This document shows, one piece after another, positions 47,061 through 60,808 of a DNA stretch of 64,000 nucleotides. The notes under the pieces are model-generated. The model was given only the letters and a program-made list of their open reading frames with translations, did not search any database and was not told the origin of the DNA. The stretch spans positions 868,001-932,000 of the forward strand of contig WACJ01000044.1 in the NCBI GenBank assembly GCA_008973525.1, written 5' to 3'. Source of the stretch: Stenopsyche tienmushanensis. Taxonomy: Eukaryota; Arthropoda; Insecta; Trichoptera; Stenopsychidae. Within the stretch, counting starts at the first letter, position 1. Each line of letters starts with the position of its first letter. Position numbers and translations under genes: made by a program.

Positions 47061-48709
47061 GACGTCTGAACGTTTTTACAGGAATTTCATCCTAGCCGGC
47101 TGTTTGGCTACAACCATATTTCAGACCGATGGAATCTGTAATATTCCTGTGTGCGTACAACCGTAAGGCATTTCTTAATATAATATATGCTGTAGACATT
47201 TTAGACGCTTTCGGATATGCGCGATGAATAAAATGCGTCATTTTAAAATTAACCCTCATCAAGGGTTTTTCATACGAAGATTATCCCGCCGCCAACCCTT
47301 AGAAAACGCGCTGAGCGCACTCGAGGCGGGTGTGCTTTTTAGGGTTGACGATTGTGGAGAAAAAGCTTCAAAAATAATATCGCAAGCTTAATTTCGGACA
47401 GGGAGTTACAATTCAAAAATATGCACAAATAAAATTTCAAAGAGAAAATTGAACATTATTAAAATAATCTATGATCAATACGAAAAGAGCATCATATTTT
47501 GAATCTTTTGCTAATCTTTCGACTGTTTTTTTTTAATGCCTGTCATACAAGTTTCATAATTTATCAAGAATACTTTTCATCTTGTTTAAAAAAAAATCAA
47601 ATATATTTTTTCGACATTTCGAATCTCTTGTCAGGCTCATGGGCATGTAATAACTGTTATCGTCTTGGTGATGCTCTTTTTGACCATTCTCAGTCTAATG
47701 CTGCCAGTATGCGATATTTGGGCGTGCATTGCCATCGCTTGTTTAAATATTCGTTGCAATTATCGCCTCGCAAAATAAATTCCGCACACAAACAATATTT
47801 ATACTAATTCAGTAATCTTTATGGGTATGCACACAACAATAGACAAAAGTTTCATCGAAATCGGATGAATGGTATAGGAACACATACGGAACAAACAAAC
47901 AAACAAGAAAAAATCTAATACAATTAAGGTAGTTATCATAATTTCATTTTGCCTATTATATCACTATATTATTTTTGTAAATACGTCGTCATTTAAACTT
48001 ATTTGTTGGAAAATTCATCAAATTTCTTCCTAGAAAGGTAAGAAGCCAAATCAAAATTTGCTGGAAATTTGTCTCTTCATACTTAAATGATTTATTTCGG
48101 AGTAAATTGGATTGATAATTACCTTAGCAATATTAGAAGAATGTGCAAGAAAATTAAATATTTCACTTTGACAAACTTCAGGCAAGTAATAGTAGTTCAG
48201 AGTGTATTGAAAAAACAGGATACGTCTAAGACTAATAGAAGATAAATTCTGAGAATACTGATAAAATCCATTATCGAATATAGGCAATTTTACTATGGAA
48301 AGGTTTATTCAAGTAGTGGTTTTCTATTTGCCTTCAATACGTAATTAAGCTAGGATAAGATCCTGGATTGAGATGATTGATCTTATTGTTATATGATCAC
48401 AGAGATCCAAAAGTTCAGAAGTGAGTTCATGCAGTTTGTACACTAAATTTCAACTTTTACAAAAAAAAATAAAGTCGAATAACCTGCTTTAATGGGCATA
48501 ACAAGCGTTTTCTGGGATGATATAATATTTTTGCTGTTAAATTAATGTTACAAAAGACTACCATAACAGGGAAAGCTTATGTTCACCTCATTATTTTTTT
48601 CAAAAAGGTCATCAAAGAAAAAAGGCGAAGAAAACTCTCAAAAGGCTACTTACATTCATGCCAAAGACTGTTATTTAACAATGTGATTTCTAACAATTAA
48701 ACCCCCAAT
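47061..48709. other. Unique sequence, no gene seen
   Basis: 47270-47350 is GC-balanced, the rest AT-rich. Open frames at 47499-47807 (plus) and 48051-48287 (minus) lack motifs. Confidence 0.45.
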
Positions 48710-48731
48710 TATATATATATATATATATATT
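48710..48731. repeat. (TA)11 microsatellite
   Basis: An uninterrupted TA dinucleotide tract. A short GTAAATATAATAT tandem follows at about 48750-48780. Confidence 0.85.
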
Positions 48732-50944
48732 TTAATAAGATTATAATATGTAAATATAATATTGTAAATATAATATAAATTTTCTCTAAGAACGAACAAT
48801 GAGCCAAATATTCATATCTTCGTGCTTGAAAATTATATCACAACCAAAGATAAAATATTCATATTTGTCCATAAGATAAATACGAATGGCATAGAATAAA
48901 ATGATAAGCTTATTGGAGAAATATTTTAATACAAATTCTGTTTGGTTTAGGCATGAAAAAATATTTCTATCTCGGATGGATTCAAATCGAATATCTCGAA
49001 TATAATGTACGTATTATTTATGATATTGAATTAAAACGACATATTCGAATACGAAACCTAAGAGTCTTCATGGCCAGCAAAGGGATGAAAGTGTTGTCTC
49101 CGACGTCTTGTAATATTAAACATCTGTAAATAATATGCTCGCTCGAAAACAGAATTATTAATATTTCCTGAAGACGCCCTTCAGAGTCGGCGGGGTCTGC
49201 GCCCTAATAAAACCCCGCAAATGATACAGTTGTTAATATCTCCCTTTTATTCCCATTCAGGCGGCCTACCTTTATAGATATTTGAAAGCATTCAGACGAG
49301 AATTTTCAAAATAACAGAGTTTCCGTATTACTGATAAAGTCTTCCCGCTTTATATTACATATGGAAATGCCAAGAAAAATTCTCTCTTTCATCCCCTCGC
49401 AGGGGGTTGATGCTATCGGAGATTTGTTTTTTAAAAGCGAAATAACACAGAGCGAGAGTGCCCCATTGATCGGCGAATTGAAAAGTTTTCTCTATGAAAT
49501 AATATCCGCATTTATTTGAGGGGGGTGATTCAACAAAAAAAAGCGCCGAAATAATTTTAATTTTTTAGTCTTTCTGCGACCTTAATCCTTAAAATGATAA
49601 TGCAAATTTACAGGCGCGTTATAACTAGCCTGTAAGCGAGATGCGAAATAAAGCGCTCGCATTCCAGAGTGCCTAAGTTTGTTATTTATAATATATTTAA
49701 ATTGTAAAATGAGAAAATTTAAATCAAAATCTGAATATTCAAGGATCCTCGTCAAAGAACAAAGCTTGTTAGATGAATCTATTAGAACGGATTTTTTCAA
49801 ACAAAAACCTTCCAGATTTGGAAAAGGCTCGACTTCTTTCAAATGTTTGCAATTATCTTCGCTAATTTAAATCGAGATAAATTATGCATTTGAACATCAT
49901 TCGGATTATACACCCACTTGACTCTAATTTTTTGAAACACTCAAAAAACTATTATATTGTAATGAATTACCGCGAATTTCTGCGATTAAAACCATCCAAA
50001 GAACGAATCGATATCAGGTCGTTCTTCATCGTAACCATGAGATGTTTCCCTCGTTTAAATTATGCGTCACGCAACGATGACATGTTCTCAAAACCCTGTC
50101 TTAGTTGAACGAGTGATTGGTTCTCATTTAAATTGCAAATATAATCATCGCATAAACAAGTTCTAATTTTAGCCTCGCGATCAAGGGTGGATTATCGGCT
50201 TAAATGACTTGGAAAAATACTTGTAAGTCGGCTTACAAGCTAGAAATTAGAACAAAGCATCCCCAAGACATTTGTGTGGATGCACTATCAGCGTATTGCA
50301 TACAAACATTGCCTGCATTTATATAACAGCAATTAATGACTCAATTAATGAAATAAAATTAGAAACTTAAATGTTTGAAACTTAAATAACTGCTCTATTA
50401 ATATTAATAATACATTAATTACTTGGGAAATATACAGAATATTTGACACATGAACCGACAATTTTTTTTTGGGTGTTAAGGAGATCTTTTGCTACGTTTC
50501 ACATATAGATCCTATGTAGTAAGTGTAAGTAAGTAAGTGAGGAGATCTTTTCTGAGCTTTTATTTGACGTTATAGTTGCAAATAAGATACTCAGGTCCTG
50601 TCCAACTTAAATCATAATTAATAATCTTAGTAGCTATTTTTTTGAGATACCAGATATAAAACCTTGATTAAAAAAATCGAAAATTCATGTTACAGTAATT
50701 ATGTTTTTAATAATCTAAACTTGAACCAAAACAATCATAATTAATCAGGACTTAATTAAACTTGGACAAAAATCTGCAAGATTCTAAAGTAACAACCATC
50801 TAAATTTTACACATCGAATTATTATTTTATAAGAATATTTTGTATTTGCAATGTCTTTAAACAATAAAACATTGTTTCAATTTCAATTTTAAATAAATAT
50901 TGATTTTATTAGCTTATTAAGATGTTATAAAGTAAATAGATTTT
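48732..50944. other. Unique sequence, no gene seen
   Basis: 49050-49520 is a GC-balanced island without repeats. Overlapping opposite-strand frames at 49582-49870 and a frame at 49884-50108 lack motifs. GGAGATCTTTT occurs twice, about 60 bp apart, around 50480-50550, with a short AAGT tandem between. Confidence 0.45.
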
Positions 50945-50962
50945 TCAATAAGTTCGTAGGAT
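50945..50962. repeat. Isolated family E terminus
   Basis: TTCAATAAGTTCGTAGGAT matches the left terminus of 46362-46650. No interior or opposite end was recognised. Confidence 0.45.
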
Positions 50963-52398
50963 AAGTATTAATTTGTAACTAACTAATGTTGATGAATTAA
51001 GTCGTTGTTTATTAAAAAAACTTGTTTTTTTATAAATCTATATTTATAAATATTGAGAGATGGGCAAACATTTAATGATTGAATTTACGCTGTAAAATAA
51101 TATTTACAGCAGGCATGACAAGTGATTTTTCATTGAAATAAGTTTTTTTGAAATATGGAGAGTTCAATATACTATCATCTTTATCAGTAACCATAAATAT
51201 TTATTTGAATTCAAATAGTATTTCATAGTGAATAGCCGTTCAAATGGATTTTTTAAAAATAAAATTCTCAAATTGGAGAGTTTTTCAAGCGGATCAAGTT
51301 GTATTCTTTTATAATGTCTATTTAAATTAGTTTGAAAAAACCTTTTAAAAATACTCCATATATTCATTTATTTTTAGATCCTCAAAATATAAGGATACGA
51401 ACAAAGCCGTGTATACGTTAAGAGGAAAATCCTCAGGAAATGAGTTTGTAAGGAATTTCGATTTTCCCCTCAATTTCGCTCGAAGCTTATTATTTAATCA
51501 ACAATATATCCTGTAATAACCCATTTTATCGATCTGGTGATTAGCATTCTACACGCCGATTCTTCCCCCTCACAATAGCATATATAAACTTGTGCAAAGT
51601 TTTTAATGCACCATATCGAAGATATACACGTACATGCTTCAAAGGTAAAAAATAAACCCGCCCACCGCCCATCCACCCTTCGGTAATGCATATAAAAATC
51701 CTACGCTGCAGCATCAACATCTCACCTCATTCAGCCCTCTCCTCCGACGAAACTTATCAAAGTGTTTCGTAATCTCCTTAAGAACTCCCAGAAGAAAGCA
51801 AACAGTGCCTCAGAAAATTTATTTTTACACTTCCATGGGCGCAAACAAAGGTCGCGACCCCGACCGAGGGGTCTGATCCCCGGGCAGTGTCAATAAAAAA
51901 TTGCGAACCAAACATCAAATGGGGAATTACGCCAACTTTGATGAATAACGAAAAAATATCCCTCGAAAGTCCGCAGGGTGGCAGGGGGTGATCTTATTTT
52001 CAAATTCAATATTTGTCCATATCATCACGCCTGTTGTTCGATATGTGGGCACGCGAATGTGAGAGCACTCAAATGGGATTAACGACTTAGTTAACGAAAT
52101 TGGCGCCCGGGGTTGATTTCGGCACATTCTCCAATTGTCTTTACTTCTCGTGCGAACGAAAATCTTCAAAGCTGAGAGTACTTTTAAAATTCGAAAATCA
52201 AAGACACGATAATACTATGCCAACTCCCGAACAACCTGGAGCGCTCGCACAACTTTAATTTGTTTGGATGCAAAAACTTAAATTAAAATACGCACGGTAT
52301 AAGTTTATTTCAACCCTGTTCGACGGGCAAAATTAGCCGAAAACCTAGTCTTTGGGGACTCATAGAGTTCGCTAACATAATTTAATTATTTGGTTATA
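50963..52398. other. Unique sequence, no gene seen
   Basis: 51650-52330 is GC-balanced and without repeats. Open frames at 51494-51691 and 51927-52169 (minus) lack motifs. Confidence 0.45.
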
Positions 52399-52430
52399 TT
52401 GGGTCTGTGCGAAAATAATTGTCGTTTTTT
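52399..52430 (+). mobile_element. Mariner-type terminal inverted repeat, single end
   Basis: TTGGGTCTGTGCGAAAATAA followed by TTGTCGTTTTTTT, preceded by TA (52397-52398), resembles the TTAGGT.GGTGCAAAAGTAATTG..GTTTTT ends of mellifera/cecropia-type mariners. The matching opposite end and any transposase remnant were not found in the following 1.4 kb. Confidence 0.45.
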
Positions 52431-53886
52431 TGCTAAATAAGATATGATACGTGGTGAAAAATACTGCACTTAGTATTCTCCAAATGAGATCGATTTTTCA
52501 TCAAATCTTAGTTTAATAACCCTTTTTTCGTTCAATTTTTCTTCTAAAACTAAAAGAGTTGCTTATCCAGTGGTCAACAAATATTGTTTTCGTGTAAAAT
52601 TATTATATACTATTTGTCACCTTGTTTCTTTTATTGTCTGGCAAAGATCCATGGATAGTCTGCCCATCCTATAAGCTATCCTGAGGCACCCAAACATTTT
52701 CTCCTCATTTCAGCGAGCTTTCACATTATTTCCTGTTTATAAATTTAATTCGTCGATATTTTTCTGCAAATCTTCATTAGGTTAATCGACGTTAAGCAAA
52801 TATACAACTCGAGCAAGTTCTTTCAAAATCTTCTGCCAACCTCATAGAAATAAGATTTTTCCCTGAGGAGAAGGCGATGAAATATTTTTAATTGCGGATT
52901 AACTCTTTTTAATGTTGCACAGAAGCCTTGATTCTCTCCAAGCGTTGATGGTTTTAAATACTTAATGTCTTTTAATTATTAAAAAGTTATTAAATGAATT
53001 ATTCCTATATGTTTTCTATAACAAGACCCTCTAAATAATCAGCCCCGTTTTTTGCATCATAAACATTTTATTAGGTAATAAATTTTAAATATTGTCAAGA
53101 TGAGTCTGTTTAATAGAAACTCTTCCCATTCTTGAATTGCAAGAGTAATGTGTGCGACGTCTGGAATACATTATTGCGAATGTAGGAACGATTCTGGGAT
53201 ATGTTTTTTTAGCATAACGTAGATCTTCTTCCCGGTTTCGACGAAAAAAGAGGGATTTAGCTTCAGAAAGCTTTTTTTAAGAAAAAAATAAGTATGATCC
53301 ACTTCTTCCTTGTTGTACACAAAATGCTATTCAGAGATCTTCCTTCGATATGTTCGTTTAATAGATCCTAGCTTTTAAATATAATATTCGCAAATCGTAA
53401 TTGTATTTAGATTTGGGAGTACTTTTGTAAAAAGTATTGATGTTTCCTAATTATTACTACTACAGATTTTGAGATTTTTTAAACAAATTTTTGATATCAC
53501 TTCCAAAGATATTATTATATTCAAATCCTCTTTGTTTGGTGTAATCTAACGATGCTTCAACATAATTCAACGCCATTTTATGACTAATGTAATTATTGGT
53601 ATCTTTTTCCTTTGTAGTATCGCTTTCATTTTCTTATTCTTGAGAAATATAAGAAAGGATATCTGCATCATCCATGTATTCAAAACCTGAATAATTTAGA
53701 TCATGATCGAGCTACGTTTTTAAAACATTTTAAATTTTCTAATAATCCACATATTTTGGTTATATCATTTTATTCCATTATTTTATTTCGCCATGATCGA
53801 ACAAGTGCAATATGTATAACAAAAAATAACGTTTTTTCTAGAAATTGATCAAATTGTCATCTTCAAATTCAAATTGTAGTGAGGTT
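52431..53886. other. AT-rich sequence, possibly decayed mariner interior
   Basis: No transposase motif could be read in any frame. Otherwise featureless. Confidence 0.35.
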
Positions 53887-54105
53887 TGTCGGATAGCCTT
53901 GGTTGCGGGAAGACGTGCTTCCCGTGGTCAGATCAAAATAAGTTTTCTAAGATGAGAGTCTTTCTATTTGATACTCGTCTACCTTCATCCGACCGCTCGA
54001 CTATATAACGGTCCGAGAGCAGAACGGACCCGCGTGCAAGCACAACCATCTCGACGAGCACGTGAAAGTGAGACGCAACCCGGGGATTCTGCCTCGAAAA
54101 CGCCC
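53887..54105 (+). repeat. LTR/leader-like repeat family H, copy 2
   Basis: It aligns with 38261-38475. The hairpin here is CGGGAAG-ACGTG-CTTCCCG (53906-53924), with changed bases on both arms compared with copy 1. TATATAA lies at about 54002-54008. The downstream open frame (to 54261) is not conserved in frame with copy 1 over its full length. Confidence 0.5.
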
Positions 54106-54709
54106 TCGCTCCACGTTATCCAAAGCTATATTAATGTAACCCTTTGGTCTCCATCGCTTGTTTTCAATGAGAAGGAAAATTTTCTAATAATAATAGTGCT
54201 TTTTGAGGCAATTCATTATTTAAAAAAAAAACCCTTGCACCTCTGGAGCCCATTTTTTTGAACCAATCTTCAAAAATCTCTATCTATGTTCCTATCCGGC
54301 TATATTAATCGACAGAAAGATTTTTTTTTATTTTAGTTAATTTTATTTAATTAACACATGAGAATGGGAATGTTTTGGGTAGCTAAATTATTCTTATCAC
54401 TTTAAAGAGTATTTTTTATAATCCGTGAACCGGATAATCTACACTCGGATAATCGAGAGCACAATTACGTACGAGAGACAGTGTACAATAAAATAAAAAT
54501 ATCCAGATCTAAAAAAGCGCAAAAAACAAATTTACATGGATCTCAAATAGTATTCAAAAATGTTCCTTGACCCCTAAAGGAGTACTATCCCAGGTCTTGG
54601 GATCCCCCTGCTTTCGATAGTGTTTATTTATTTAAATGCTTCCTTTTCGTTGCTGCTTGTTGAAGTTATTGTCCGATTATCATTTCCTACTAAAGCAGGA
54701 GCAAATGAA
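54106..54709. other. AT-rich sequence with pogo-type motifs
   Basis: ACCGGATAATCTACACTCGG followed by ATAATCGAGAG at 54429-54459 contains two CGGATAAT units, as seen at 6654-6712. No element could be delimited. Confidence 0.35.
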
Positions 54710-54850
54710 TCGATTTCTTGTGTATTGTTTATGTAAAAAAATGACGTGGTCTTGTATGCTATCAACAGTGCTTATTAACAATTGACTCTGCCTGGGATTG
54801 TCTTACGCTGATAAGAGTTCACAGAAAGCAATCGGTGTAAAGCTATTATG
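54710..54850 (+). repeat. Dispersed repeat family G, block b
   Basis: TGTATTGTTTATGTAAAAAA and TATGCTATCAACAGTGCTTA match 16607-16665 and 20310-20330. The copy degenerates after about 54800. Confidence 0.45.
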
Positions 54851-56113
54851 GCATCAACGACTTCATAGATTTTAAATTTGCTCACTCCTCAAAAGATTAA
54901 TAAGGAAATATCGTTTAAAAAACATTTTATATTAGTCTAAAATTGATCTCACTATGGGCAGGTCATGCAACGCGACGGACAGATGAAATGAGTGTATTGT
55001 CTGTGTTATATTCTATTATAGCAATATAAGCATTTTGTTGATAATTCATAGTATTGTTGATTAGATAGAAGTTTTATTTAAATTATATTTGAATGGCTTA
55101 TGAATGAATTTGAATGAGGAAAATTAAAGTCATTGATAAAAATAAAAAAAGTTGGAAAGCCCTTCTCTTAGCCGTCGGTAGATTTGCTCGTATATAATGT
55201 TTAATTGTCAGAGGCGTTAAATTTTTATACCCCGGAAGAAATTTTATGTCCATCGATTTTATCGCATTGGGTTCGAACATAAAACTTTTAATTCGGCCTC
55301 AGGATATAAGGTTATGCTTTTTATTCAAATTGATTGAAAACTTCTAAAGCTACTTAATTTTTTCAACGCCCCAAAGAGTGCGTTGAAAGTTTTCAATTAA
55401 AGCGAACTTTTTACATATCCTATTGAATCTTGGGACATTATTTTGTTTTACGCTGTGAATTTTTTCGCTAGTTTAAAATAACGAAATCCTGACTTGGAGA
55501 AACTTTTCCCGAAGTAATCATGGCTCCGGGTCAATGGATTAATTTTCCAGGGAAAACTAAGTGGATACTTACACTGGATAGAGTAAAGCGATGAAATAAA
55601 ATGTCGACGGAGCGTGACAAGTTTTTTAAAATATTAATTTACTGCCCATAGTTTTCCTTGTTCATATTTTGCAGATTTAATTTTTGCTATATAATAAGGG
55701 ATTGGATGATTTTCTGCTTCCGATGAAGATACGAAATTTAAATACGATACATTATCACAGATTCTATTCTAATCTTAATGCACTAAAAATGCAATGCAAT
55801 TTAATTCTGATCAGTACACAGCATCAAAGATGAAGATGTCGAAAATGTATTCATAGTCATCTACATATACATCATGTTATGCATTTCTATTAATACCAAG
55901 ACAGCGTCTTAATAAACTTGGCCGATACATGACAATATTGAATTTTGACGATGAGAGCTCCGAGATTCTTGGTGTATTATGGATGATCTAAGATCCACTT
56001 AATCCATTAGCATTTTAATGGAGAGGTTAGTGTATGACCTGAGGTCAATCTTGTTATAGACGCTAAGCAATTGATTAAGATGTTTGCATTCAAACACGAT
56101 TCAATCACTCAAC
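54851..56113. other. Unique sequence, no gene seen
   Basis: No repeat, motif or splice-bounded frame was recognised. Confidence 0.45.
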
Positions 56114-56138
56114 ACATCACTCAATAAGTTCGTAGGAT
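56114..56138. repeat. Isolated family E terminus
   Basis: It is identical over 25 bp to 46361-46385. The sequence to the right does not match the family E interior, so this is a solo terminus or a different internal variant. Confidence 0.55.
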
Positions 56139-59084
56139 ATTTTTCATTTTGCACTTCTTTCTTCAGATAAAATGTTGATTTAAACGAATTAATCGTCTAT
56201 CTCGTAAACCATATCATAAAAGACGCCCTTGAAATATGATCGTATAAGGGCTTCTTTATTACATGAACGTGTCATATCCATTCAATTGAAATTCAGTATG
56301 AAAATGGGTATTGTTCGTGTAAAGATATTAATTAGGAGGGAGCACAGAGTCATGTTGAGCATAGTACGCGTACAGGCCCCGTGAATGTTTCAGAGCTCCA
56401 AGCGAGGAGTGATGATACACCTTGATATATACAAGTGTATTTAAAAGATATACGGGTGAGCTATTGTTATATTCGAGATTGTGATACTTGAGACGAATTT
56501 GGTTGGATGTTTGCCGAGCGTGTAATGCTAAAAGCATTGTGCATTTGGGCAATGCAGGGGCTAGAGTTACGGGCCTTGTCTATGCGGGACAAGATGGGGA
56601 AGAAACGTTTCAAGTGTGGGGAATCTGTATAAATAGAGTGAATGGTAACCCCGGGCACAATGGGGGAAAAGGGCCCAACATTATACGTTTTATGTCCCCT
56701 ACAAATAAAAATGTCTGCGGGTTTAACGCCAGAGAAGATCCAAAACGTCTCCGGCCCACGTCCGCAATTTATCATCTTTCGTCTTGAAAAAAACTGAAGA
56801 TGAAGATCTAGATGATTAGACTGCGGCGCAATCAAATGCGAGATCATTCGTGCGTGTTGGCCTTAATCCAGGTTTTGACATGAGGATTCATTTTCATCAT
56901 TCAAAATATGCTTAAATCCATATTAAATCATCCCATCAAATCAACAACACAAACTCTATTATCTTGCATCATATAGACAATGAAAACTAAGGCTATGTTT
57001 AGATATTGTAGTTTATATCCTGGACTCTTATTTTAAAGGTTTCGATTTAAATCTGGATCATGGAAAAAAGTCATGTGATCATCTGGGAAATTGGAAATAA
57101 AAATCCGATTGAGCGTCTCGATCCAGAATATTATCAAAATACGGAAGAGAATATTAGTGGCTAGGATGTTTGAATCACCCTAATATTGTGCAATTTATCA
57201 ATATTTCAAATTTCAATAAATACTTTTAGATATTTTCAGGTTTTCTTAAAATTTAAAAAAAATAATTAATGATAAGATAGATTTTCCTATAAGATTTAGA
57301 TTTAGAAAATTAATTGTTTAGTCAGCAGCATTTTTTAAAAAGGATATGATCTTCATTAACGAGCGTACAGCTTCAATAAATTTAAAATATTCATCCTCAT
57401 TATTAATGGAATCGATTCCCTTTATATATATTTTGAGGGTTGGTCATAAATCCATTAGATTTTTTTTTAAATCTTCCTTCTAGTACAAATTGAGGTCTAA
57501 CAACAATATGTAATTAGCTTTCCTTAAGCTGTTTAAATGGAAAGACTCATTAACGTCAAGCATTTTTATGGCTTTTACTTATGTTAAGACTGTACTTGAA
57601 GCTCCTTAATGAGTAAATATTAATTAGCTGCTATATATGTCACAAGGGTCAAAACTATATTTTCTTATAAAACAATATTGTTACATAAGTATGCAGAATA
57701 TTATCAATGTTTGAATGCATCTGTACAGATGTTCGAGGCAGACTACATCGATCCTTTCGTACTAAATAATAAATAGGGGTGGCCATCTCCTTGTTTTACT
57801 AATGTGAGACATTGAAAGGCATTGATGTTCGAGCTAAATCTACTGACAGATTCAGAAGCAAACTGAGAAGTATTCGTATTTCTTATTATTTAGAAGAAAA
57901 ATATAATGTAGAGCCTAATAAGAACAATATGAGTTGATAACAGTCTCCATTTTTTTTAATTATGCTATTTTGCAAATTTTGGATTTGAAAGCTCAAACAT
58001 CTAAACATAGACAAAGTCTTCATGTGTTAATTCACATGTGAGATAAATCTTCCATAAATGTTGGAAAAATAAAAACGTATCAGTTCTATAACAACTTATG
58101 TCCTACAAGATCCAATATGGGCAAAATCTCACATTTAAGCGAAATAAAACATGGCTTGAAAGAGCAATTGCACTCATAAATTTGTACTTGCTTATCTTTA
58201 TAGAAGAAAATTGGAAACATTGATTGGGAACAGTGAGTGAGTATTTAAAAGCGAAGATCTTCCCAGATCATAGTTTGAGTCGCATCAATCGTCATGGGTT
58301 ATTCACTTTCAACAGGTTTATGTCAAGATGTACATGTTATCTAACGGCAGAAAAAAAGTCTTGATGATGAATCTTATACCTATTACTACAAGATTTTAGT
58401 CTATTGCTACAAAAGTACTATAACTCGTATTCAAATCCATTAAATTTGTTATGGTTTGTAACATGGTGATTTAATCTAGGGTATTTCAATAGAAACGCTC
58501 AATTTTTTTAAATTATAGCGGTCAAGATATTAACGAAAAATCTATTAAATTTATTGTAAATTATTTAATAGTATATGGCAAATAATTATAAAATATTATA
58601 GTATTTAATAATGTGTGCAAATGATCAAATTTTATTTTTTAAATTAGTGCTCCATTCGAGAAACACTCGTACGTCACCAAAACACAAAGTCTGCGTCAGA
58701 GTCTATGATAAGCAACATATTGTATCTAAAATGGATGATAGGGATAACAAAAACATGTGATTCTAACTGAATGACGCTATGTTATACAGTGCATGCCACG
58801 ATGAACATTCTGCATGAGTGATTTGAATGCATGATTATTTCACGCGGCGGCGTTGTGAACTGGCCACCGAGATTGTACGATTTAATATCTTTACACATAT
58901 TTTTTGAAGTCATATTAAATTGTAGATCTATGCGTTTAAATTATAAACAATTTATGCTTTAAAAATCAACACAATGAATGCTATTCAGTAAATTCAGTCA
59001 GATTTATGCTACAAAGTCATCGAAAATTATACATCACAAATACGTACCACCAAGCAAAATTGTGGCAGATATTTGAAATATTTA
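56139..59084. other. Unique sequence, no gene seen
   Basis: 56330-56850 is GC-balanced, with overlapping frames on both strands (126 and 99 codons) that cannot both be real and show no motif. 56880-59080 is AT-rich and featureless. GTGTTAATTCACATG at about 58024 is a short palindromic string. Confidence 0.45.
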
Positions 59085-59205
59085 TAATTTTATATTAATT
59101 GCCATAAAATATTCTTTTAAATAAAATAAAAATTATGTAGATATCTTATATAAAATTGTTTTTATTTATATTTAAAAATTGAGCGTTTTTATTGAAAGAC
59201 TCTGT
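59085..59205. repeat. Family E interior, without termini
   Basis: TATTAATTGCCATAAAATAT and ATTTAAAAATTGAGCGTTTT match 46520-46615. Neither terminus is present. Confidence 0.55.
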
Positions 59206-60244
59206 GCTTATATTTAGTCTAATGTTTTGGCTAAGGCTGTTTGTTAATATGAAAATCAATTATTTAAAAGCACAGGATATTCACAGAAGCTTGACGAAGC
59301 ATACGTAGAATGGTGTCACGTATATTCGTTGCATTTTTTCAAAAAACAAATTTAGAAGGATTCCTCAGTATTAAGTGAGACACGTTCAGGTGTAAACGAG
59401 ATGAAATCTCTTCCAGACACGTGACTTTGATGCGTCCGTGGATATTGCTGCGAGAAAAGGAAATAAGAAAAACCGACGGGTTCGAATATTTATATTTCCT
59501 GTAACAGGATATAAATCACATAATATGAGAAGACATTAATAACGGGTCGAAATCAATCGGTTCACATTCGACCTAACACGCGGATATCCGATCGAGCTTC
59601 ATAAAAAAGGATTTATTGAAACATATTCCGGTTTCCTCCGACGAGAGTCTCTTCAGAAGCTGAAGCTCGACTCTCACACCGAATTAAATTAAGTCGAGGG
59701 ATAATAAGTTTTGTGGACTAGGTTCGTCCCCCGTAATCCCGGCTTTTTGTGGAGCTTATTCAAAAAACGTATTCTTATAGAAACTAAATCAGAGTTAATG
59801 TATCCTTTGTAGGGAGATCCATTCCATTTCGGTGGATGAATATGGCGCGGCTGAATTATCGAATTGGATTCTTGGTAGTGGCTCTGATGTATTTGAAATC
59901 ATTTGATAAATCGCATTTGTGATTTCCGATAGAGCAGAGGTTGGTAATCTTTTTTACAACAATGCGATAAGAACTCGGTTCGACGAATGTGTGGGACATT
60001 GTCTGAAATACTGTCGGAGAAAAAAAGTATGATCTCATGAGCTCAACACCCATATTCTGAAGAACGGATTTTGGGATGTCCTTTGATATGAAATATTTAT
60101 GAAAATAGACATTTTGTAGCAAAGATGAAAAAATATTTTTTATCCGCATTTCACATTGATGACATTATAGGAATGAATATCCGTATTTTGATAAAAATCT
60201 TAATATTTTTGGGAGGGTAGCCTCTCAGAAGTACCCGGCCTAAG
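59206..60244. other. Unique sequence, no gene seen
   Basis: 59380-59900 is GC-balanced without repeats. The minus-strand frame at 60149-59856 has no recognised motif. Confidence 0.45.
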
Positions 60245-60721
60245 AATGAAAATGCAAAAAAATCAATTCGCTTCGATATCCTGTTTATAATGAGAATCGT
60301 TGAGTTTCTCAAAATAGCCATCAATTGTCGATTCTACGTTTTCATTTTCAGGCAAATCTTTTACCATCAAGCCATTTATTCAAGTTTTTTTCAATCTGAA
60401 TGGGCTAAATCTGACTAATAGGGTGTTTGAGGAAGCAATTCGAACTTTAACTCATTGATTTTGGCCATCACGATGTGAACTGATGTGTAAACTGGTACAT
60501 TGTCCTGATGAAACAACGCTTTCTTTTGATGCAAAAACTTAGCTTTATTGCTGTGAAACATCGCCAAACACTGGATTGAAAAATTTTAACAATCCTAATT
60601 TTATTCAAATTATGAGCAAACGCGGCACTCATCTTAAGCAAAGCTTTCTCATGTCCAAGTTTTCCATGTCCAGATGTTCGTCTTGGGAACTCATACGGCA
60701 TTGTTTAAACTCTGCCATCCA
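60245..60721 (-). pseudogene. Mariner transposase pseudogene, internally deleted
   Basis: The enzyme would cut and join mariner ends; this copy is dead. The minus-strand translation from 60721 gives WMAEFKQCRMSSQDEH, typical of the mariner helix-turn-helix region. After a deletion it gives LDMRKLCLR and VPRLL, as in LGMRKLCARWVPHLL of the family. Next come the catalytic HQDN (60499-60510) in FHQDNVPVYTSVHIVMAKIN and a segment reading LLPQTPY, stop, SDLAHSD, equivalent to the PPYSPDLAPSD third-aspartate motif. Multiple in-frame stops and shifts follow. The stretch is about 480 bp against about 1,030 for a full gene. Terminal inverted repeats were not identified. It is a different subfamily or copy from the relic at 996-1170, which covers only the N-terminus. 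Confidence 0.75.
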
Positions 60722-60808
60722 ATAATTTATTATTGTAAATGATACACCCAGAGTAGATTCTAGCTAGACTTTAATATTGGTTGGACTGAGAAATTTTGAA
60801 TAAAAGTA

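Noticed and set aside
56467..56847. 126-codon (minus) and 99-codon (plus) frames
   Set aside because: They overlap antisense to each other and neither shows a domain or translation-start context. The block is simply GC-richer and so has fewer stops.
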